Shown: in pieces, positions 59,977-64,000 of the stretch
Position numbering within the stretch: position 1 is the first letter of the stretch
Layout: each line of letters starts with the position of its first letter
DNA from: Sphingobium baderi
Lineage (GTDB): Bacteria; Pseudomonadota; Alphaproteobacteria; Sphingomonadales; Sphingomonadaceae
Reading direction: 5' to 3'
NCBI RefSeq assembly: GCF_001456115.1
Contig: NZ_CP013264.1
Span: forward strand, 3,490,501-3,554,500
Length of the DNA stretch: 64,000 nucleotides
Notes under the pieces: model-generated
What the model saw: the letters and a program-made list of their open reading frames with translations, nothing else
Told to the model about the DNA's origin: nothing
Database searches by the model: none
Program-made: the position numbers and the translations under genes

Positions 59977-60217
59977 TCCTTCCATTTGTCGATTAAAAGG
60001 CTCGACAGAGCAATGGATGCCAGCATCCAGTCGAGTCACGCGAGCAACATCAAACGACGAAGGTCGGCCAAATCGCCGATAGCGATTCGGATGCCATCCG
60101 CGCTTCACTATTCTGTGCAAAGTGGCATAACTGCTGCCTTACCCATCTCATGAGACAGCTTCTCATTCCCTCACCGCGTTTACGTGTGCAGTATAAATAT
60201 TTGGAGAGGAACGAAAG

Positions 60218-60544
60218 ATGACAATCGCCGCGGACAAGCAGAGGAAGCTGCATTTCGATCTGACGAATGTCGGCCTACGCGCTCAGGCTACGGCGGCGGG
60301 ACTTTTGCAGCTCTGTACGGAATTGCGGCGTGTGAATGTACTGGATGAAGCTGCAATCGAACGAATCAAGACGGTCATAGCCCATGAAATCGAGATTTCT
60401 GCGCCACGGGCGATAGTTTCGCAGACCTATCGGCAAGAAATCCGAAACCGGCTGGACCAACTATTCTCGGGCGAACAGAATGTGGGCACCGCCGATGCGC
60501 TCTCTTTCGGCGCCCCTGAAGACCCGGCTAATTCTCCAGAGTAA
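60218..60544 (+). CDS. Hypothetical protein in a lower-GC stretch
   Basis: The 108-residue protein begins MTIAADKQRKLHFDLTNVGLRAQATAAGLLQLCTELRRVNVLDEAAIERIKTVIAHEIEISAPRAIVSQTYRQEIRNRLDQLF and looks helical and soluble. GGAGAGG lies eight bases before the ATG. The surrounding bases are A/T-richer than the flanks, which may mean recent gain. No family recognised; an alternative is an orphan gene of an accessory element. Confidence 0.6.
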   Translation: MTIAADKQRKLHFDLTNVGLRAQATAAGLLQLCTELRRVNVLDEAAIERIKTVIAHEIEISAPRAIVSQTYRQEIRNRLDQLFSGEQNVGTADALSFGAPEDPANSPE

Positions 60545-60828
60545 GCGCCCATAAGCTGCCATTGCGAACCTATGTTCCGAAGCAGTTTGAAGATTTTGAC
60601 TCCGACCCGGCCGCGGCGATCGAGGAATCAAGCTCTATATGAATCTCTCGATCCTGGACCAACGATCCGGTTCATGCCCCCGACCATGCTATAGGGCGTT
60701 CCTCATTCGCTTGCTTGCTTCTCCCCAGGAATCTGGCTCGTTATCCAATCGGATAGCGGGCTGAGTGGCGGTTTGCCTATGGTTTAGATACCGAGATGGA
60801 AAAGCGATCGGATATGGAGCGGGAACAA

Positions 60829-61474
60829 TGTTGAATATTATCGTCGCGGGTCGCCTTGGCGCACTGGGCGAGGCTGTGGTGGAAGAACTGATCGCGATAG
60901 TGGATGTCGCTCCCGCCGCGACACAGAGCGAAACACTTGTCCTGGAGAGCCGATCTCGCGGATGAAAGCGCCATTTCCGCCGCTTACCGAGAAGTTGCAA
61001 AATGTTCAGGGACAGATTGACGGAGCCGTGAATATCGCCGGAGGCTTTGTCTGGGAGCCGATAGAAGGCGGTACGCTGGATAGCTGGGACAGGATGTATC
61101 GCCTGAATCTGCGTATCGCGACAGTTTCGTCACGCGCCGCCCTGCCTTATCTGACGACAGGCGCATCCATCGTGAATGTAGGCGCAGCCGCAGCAGCCGG
61201 CGTAAGCATTGGCATGACGCCCTACGCTGCATCCAAGGCAGGGGTGATGGCCCTGAGCAAAAGCTTCGCGGACGAATTAAAAGCTAAGGGCATTCGGGTC
61301 AATGCGGTGCTTCCGACCGTCATCGATACGCCGGTAAATCGTATGGACATGCCTGACGCCGACACCTCGACCTGGGTGAAGCCTGCCTCCGCTGTAAAGG
61401 TGATTGCCTTCCTGCTATCCAATGATGCAGCTTCGATCACCGGAGCGGGCCTGCGCCTCTCGCTCGCCGGATGA
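60829..61474 (+). pseudogene. Frameshifted short-chain dehydrogenase/reductase
   Basis: Three frames in turn hold one SDR protein. From the ATG at 60829 the first gives MLNIIVAGRLGALGEAVVEELIA, a Rossmann start with an altered glycine motif (GRLGALG). Then it lacks a few residues before IVDVAPAA and runs to a stop at 60963. Another frame has ADLADESAISAAYREVAK. The third, from about 60998, has GQIDGAVNIAGGFVWEP, SIVNVGAAAAAGVS, TPYAASKAGVMALSKSFADEL and KGIRVNAVLPTVIDTPVNR to 61474, with the catalytic YxxxK. Two frameshifts mean a pseudogene or sequence errors. Confidence 0.75.
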
Positions 61475-61578
61475 TGTAGACGGGCAGGCCCACAACAACG
61501 CGCGACGCCCCCTTCAGCCAACCAAAATCAGGGAAGATAGTCGTCCGCACGGCCATCTTCCCTGAATAAAAATGCTCA

Positions 61579-62796
61579 TTACCATTGAAGATGCAGGTCG
61601 GGCACATGCAATATATTCCCTACGAAATAGGGAACCTTGAAGCCGTCTTTAATCCTGAATTCCGGCAGGGCCGCGACGAATTCCTCAACCGCGATTTGCA
61701 GTTCCAGCCGTGCCAGATGCATGCCCAGACATTTGTGGATCCCGCTGCCCAACGACATATGCGGCGCTTTCCGGTCAAAACGGACGGCCTGAGGATCTTC
61801 GTAAAATGCCGGATCACGGCCGATCACGGGTGAACTAAAGGCCACATATTCTCCGGGCATGATCTTCTGCCCATGAATTTCGATCACCTTGGTTGCGATA
61901 CGAAACGCTGTAACCGGTGCAAAAGCCCGAAGAAATTCCTCAACCGCAAGCACGATCAGCGACGGGTCGGAACGAAGTTCATTCTGTTTGTCCGGGTGCG
62001 ACGCCAGATAATTGAAGATATTGCCCAGCAGCGACGTCACCGTATCCAGACCGCCGATATAAAGGTTGAAGCAATGCCCCAACACTTCATCGTCGTTCCA
62101 CAGACGGCCTTCGACCTCAAAAGTAAGGATTTTACTGATATAGTCATCGCGCGGGTGCTGGCGGCGCGCTTCGATTTCTTCCAGCAGATAATTTTTCACA
62201 CAGCGCACTGCGTTGCCACGCACCTCCCAATCATTGGAGTGGAGCATTTCCTTTTCCCATATAAGGAACTGCGCCATGCGCTCCTGCGGCAAACCAAGGA
62301 GGTCGAGAACGATGAAAATCGGGAATTTTTCCGAGAATTCCGCAATGAAATCGCATTCACCCCGATCTTGGAAAGCATGGATCAAAGTCCGGGCACGCTC
62401 TCGTACCTGCTCTTTCATCGCAAACATTTTCTGCGGAGCAAAATGGCTGTTGAGCGCCTTGCGATAGCTGGTGTGTATTGGCGGGTCAGCCTCCGTCGGA
62501 ATCACAAGCCAGTTTTCGCCGATATTCTGCGCCCATTTCCCCATGCCATTCTTGGTGAAATTGTCGGCATCGCGCAGCATCGCCTGCACGTCTTCGGCTT
62601 TTGTGAGCAGCCAACCGGGCTGATCACCGGGGAAAATGTTGGTCACATAGGTGATGGGCGGCAGTTCCGCGTGCATGGCCGGGATCAGCACTTCCTGCGG
62701 ATTGTCATAGATCACCTGCCGCGAAAAGAGCGGGAGCGCCATCGCCAGTTCGGCCGGCACGTGGGCAGGCAAGGGCTGTTGGGCAAGTGCAGTCAT
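61579..62796 (-). CDS. Cytochrome P450
   Basis: The 405-residue protein has the heme-binding LGSGIHKCLGMHLA (Cys356), the ExxR pair in VEEFLRAFAP, and an I-helix with YIGGLDTVTSLLGN. It is a soluble class I P450 needing ferredoxin and reductase, which are not seen here. The sequence style matches Sphingomonad P450s acting on terpenoid or aromatic compounds; the substrate is unknown. It lies divergently from the SDR pseudogene and on the same strand as a TonB-dependent receptor. Confidence 0.93.
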   Translation of the reverse strand: MTALAQQPLPAHVPAELAMALPLFSRQVIYDNPQEVLIPAMHAELPPITYVTNIFPGDQPGWLLTKAEDVQAMLRDADNFTKNGMGKWAQNIGENWLVIPTEADPPIHTSYRKALNSHFAPQKMFAMKEQVRERARTLIHAFQDRGECDFIAEFSEKFPIFIVLDLLGLPQERMAQFLIWEKEMLHSNDWEVRGNAVRCVKNYLLEEIEARRQHPRDDYISKILTFEVEGRLWNDDEVLGHCFNLYIGGLDTVTSLLGNIFNYLASHPDKQNELRSDPSLIVLAVEEFLRAFAPVTAFRIATKVIEIHGQKIMPGEYVAFSSPVIGRDPAFYEDPQAVRFDRKAPHMSLGSGIHKCLGMHLARLELQIAVEEFVAALPEFRIKDGFKVPYFVGNILHVPDLHLQW

Positions 62797-63290
62797 GATG
62801 ATCTCCGAAGCATTATAAAGATTTCACCGTCGCCAATAGCAGATGCGGCCTTAGCCGTCCCTCTAACATTAGCGAAGACGCGGATAATCCGCGACGACAG
62901 GATATGATGGAAGAAATGTGGACGGAATGCGACAGCACATGCTGCTGGGGGTGATGGCGCGAGTTGTGCAGCCCAGGCCAAGAATGGCATTGACTATGAC
63001 CAGCCTGGGAACCTGCAAGATCGTCGATAGTCGGATGACGATGCGTTATTTCCACAGCACCGCGCATTAGATTTCTACGGTTTTCGGAGACGTGATGGCC
63101 CGGAACATACGAGCAACCGCATCGCGCGCATTTCCTGCGAGGAGTTCCGTAGCAGCAGAACCGCGCGTGACAATCGCAACGCTGTTCTGGAACCGCATCA
63201 TCATTCAAATCTCCGTTTATGAACTTGGGGAGAAGGCTGTCTTATCCATGCCTTCCCCCCTTGCTCTCTTATCCGGTCAGCTGTTGCCGA
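62797..63290. other. Region between P450 and TonB-dependent receptor
   Basis: About 490 bases. Apart from a 45-codon frame at 63067-63204 no gene is seen. Stretches of degraded coding character are possible but could not be joined into a family. Confidence 0.5.
63067..63204 (-). pseudogene. Possible remnant of an SDR N-terminus
   Basis: A frame of 45 codons opens at three ATGs (63204-63198), with GGAG seven bases upstream. It begins MMMRFQNSVAIVTRGSA, which resembles the SDR start MRFQxxVAIVTGGSA, but then diverges and stops after SPKTVEI. It may be a truncated dehydrogenase or a short unrelated peptide. Confidence 0.35.
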
Positions 63291-64000
63291 TCAGAACTTG
63301 AACGTTGTTTCCACGCCATAAGTGGCAGGTTGTCCCACATAAGCCGCTGCGATTCCCAGGGTCCGATAGAGGTCGGGGAAACGACGCAGCAGATATTTCT
63401 TGTTGGTGATATTGCGGCCGTAGATGGCGATTTCAACATTCGGATCGTCCAGCTGGAATGCGATCCGGCCGTTGAAAATGCCATAACCGGGCACGCGGCC
63501 GAGGCGGTTCTCCGTTTCATAACCCGCCTTGATAGCGTCCGGCTGCTGATCCGCGGCCCGGACTGCATCGAAATGCTGGGAGCCGACATAGGACCAAGCA
63601 CCGGTGACGGCCAGCGTACCGGCGCCGAGCGGAACCTTCTGCGTGGCGCTGACATTAAGCTGCTTCTTGGGCAATTGCAGCAACGGCAGACCGCTCAGAT
63701 CGACGACGCAACCATCCACGACCCCTGCTGGATTAGTGCAACCACTACCCGCGACCACCTGCGTTTCGCTGAAGCTGCCCTTCGCATATTTGCCGTCCTG
63801 AAGCGAACCATTGATGCTGAGCGTCATGCCTTCCCACGGGACAGCGGTGATTTCATTTTCCATGCCCCAGATGCGGACCTTGCCGTTGTTCTGGATGTAT
63901 TGGGTAACCCCGATGCCGGTGACGAAGCTGTTGACGATCGCCTGATTATCATCCTTCCACGTGTGGAAAACCGCTGTGTTGAAGCGCAGGCGACGATCGA
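63291..64000 (-). CDS. TonB-dependent receptor, C-terminal part
   Basis: The frame runs in from the right edge, so about 236 codons of the C-terminal barrel are seen. Strand patterns typical of TonB receptors are visible (RFNTAVFHTWKDDNQAIVNSF, VTQYIQNNGKVRIWGMENEI, LTVTGAWSYVGSQHFDAV, YGIFNGRIAFQLDDPNVEIAIYGRNITNKKYLLR), and the last residues YGVETTFKF end in Phe, the BAM signal. It probably takes up a ligand linked to the neighbouring P450, but this is inference. Confidence 0.9.
   Translation of the reverse strand, partial: DRRLRFNTAVFHTWKDDNQAIVNSFVTGIGVTQYIQNNGKVRIWGMENEITAVPWEGMTLSINGSLQDGKYAKGSFSETQVVAGSGCTNPAGVVDGCVVDLSGLPLLQLPKKQLNVSATQKVPLGAGTLAVTGAWSYVGSQHFDAVRAADQQPDAIKAGYETENRLGRVPGYGIFNGRIAFQLDDPNVEIAIYGRNITNKKYLLRRFPDLYRTLGIAAAYVGQPATYGVETTFKF

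Overview
The window reads as a chromosomal segment of a GC-rich alphaproteobacterium of the order Sphingomonadales (Sphingobium/Sphingomonas-like). This rests on alphaproteobacterial cell-cycle genes (DUF1465/RcdA, DUF1013/TrcR), an alpha-type DksA lacking most zinc cysteines, a TonB-dependent receptor next to a P450, and a Rhodobacter-capsulatus-type gene transfer agent (RcGTA-like) cluster. Genus assignment is inference from gene content.

Layout. 1-5.9 kb: 5' part of a TamA-type outer-membrane assembly protein, RcdA, two divergent YdcH/DUF465 genes, a VOC protein, a PilZ protein, DksA, a large Ser/Gly-rich surface protein with a PEP-CTERM-like tail, and a host-attachment-family protein. 5.9-11.6 kb: serS, surE, NlpD-like LytM factor, K+ channel and rimO, all forward. 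11.6-34.3 kb: housekeeping and envelope genes, including M17 aminopeptidase, MarR-NlpC/P60-argC overlapping genes, PQQ sugar dehydrogenase, DUF815 ATPase, tsaC/sua5, msrA, fadD, trcR, a glycosyltransferase plus LpxH-like phosphoesterase pair, quinone oxidoreductase, DUF1192, clpA, BI-1/YccA, thpR, sodC and ompA.

34.4-52.1 kb: a full-looking RcGTA-like cluster on the minus strand, read right to left: small terminase, large terminase, portal, DUF6127, prohead protease, capsid, adaptor, stopper position, tail terminator, tail tube, two tail chaperones, tape measure, Dit, hub, peptidase, megatron, DUF2793. Most neighbours overlap by 4 bases. It departs from the R. capsulatus layout in several ways. 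A cassette of an S74 tail fibre, a 57-aa ORF and a gp77-like protein sits between capsid and adaptor. The Dit gene carries a ~550-residue N-terminal glycoside-hydrolase-like barrel, while the g15 homologue is short and appears to lack its barrel. Three non-phage small genes are embedded, two of them on the opposite strand. No integrase, repressor, replication or holin gene was seen, which fits a domesticated GTA rather than a prophage.

52.2-64 kb: a GST, a TonB-like protein, a GNAT enzyme, YqaA, lnt, metK, trmB, then a more accessory stretch with a frameshifted SDR pseudogene, a cytochrome P450, a possible SDR remnant and the C-terminal part of a TonB-dependent receptor. Two families of dispersed intergenic repeats recur at several places. 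No rRNA, tRNA, CRISPR array or insertion sequence was recognised.
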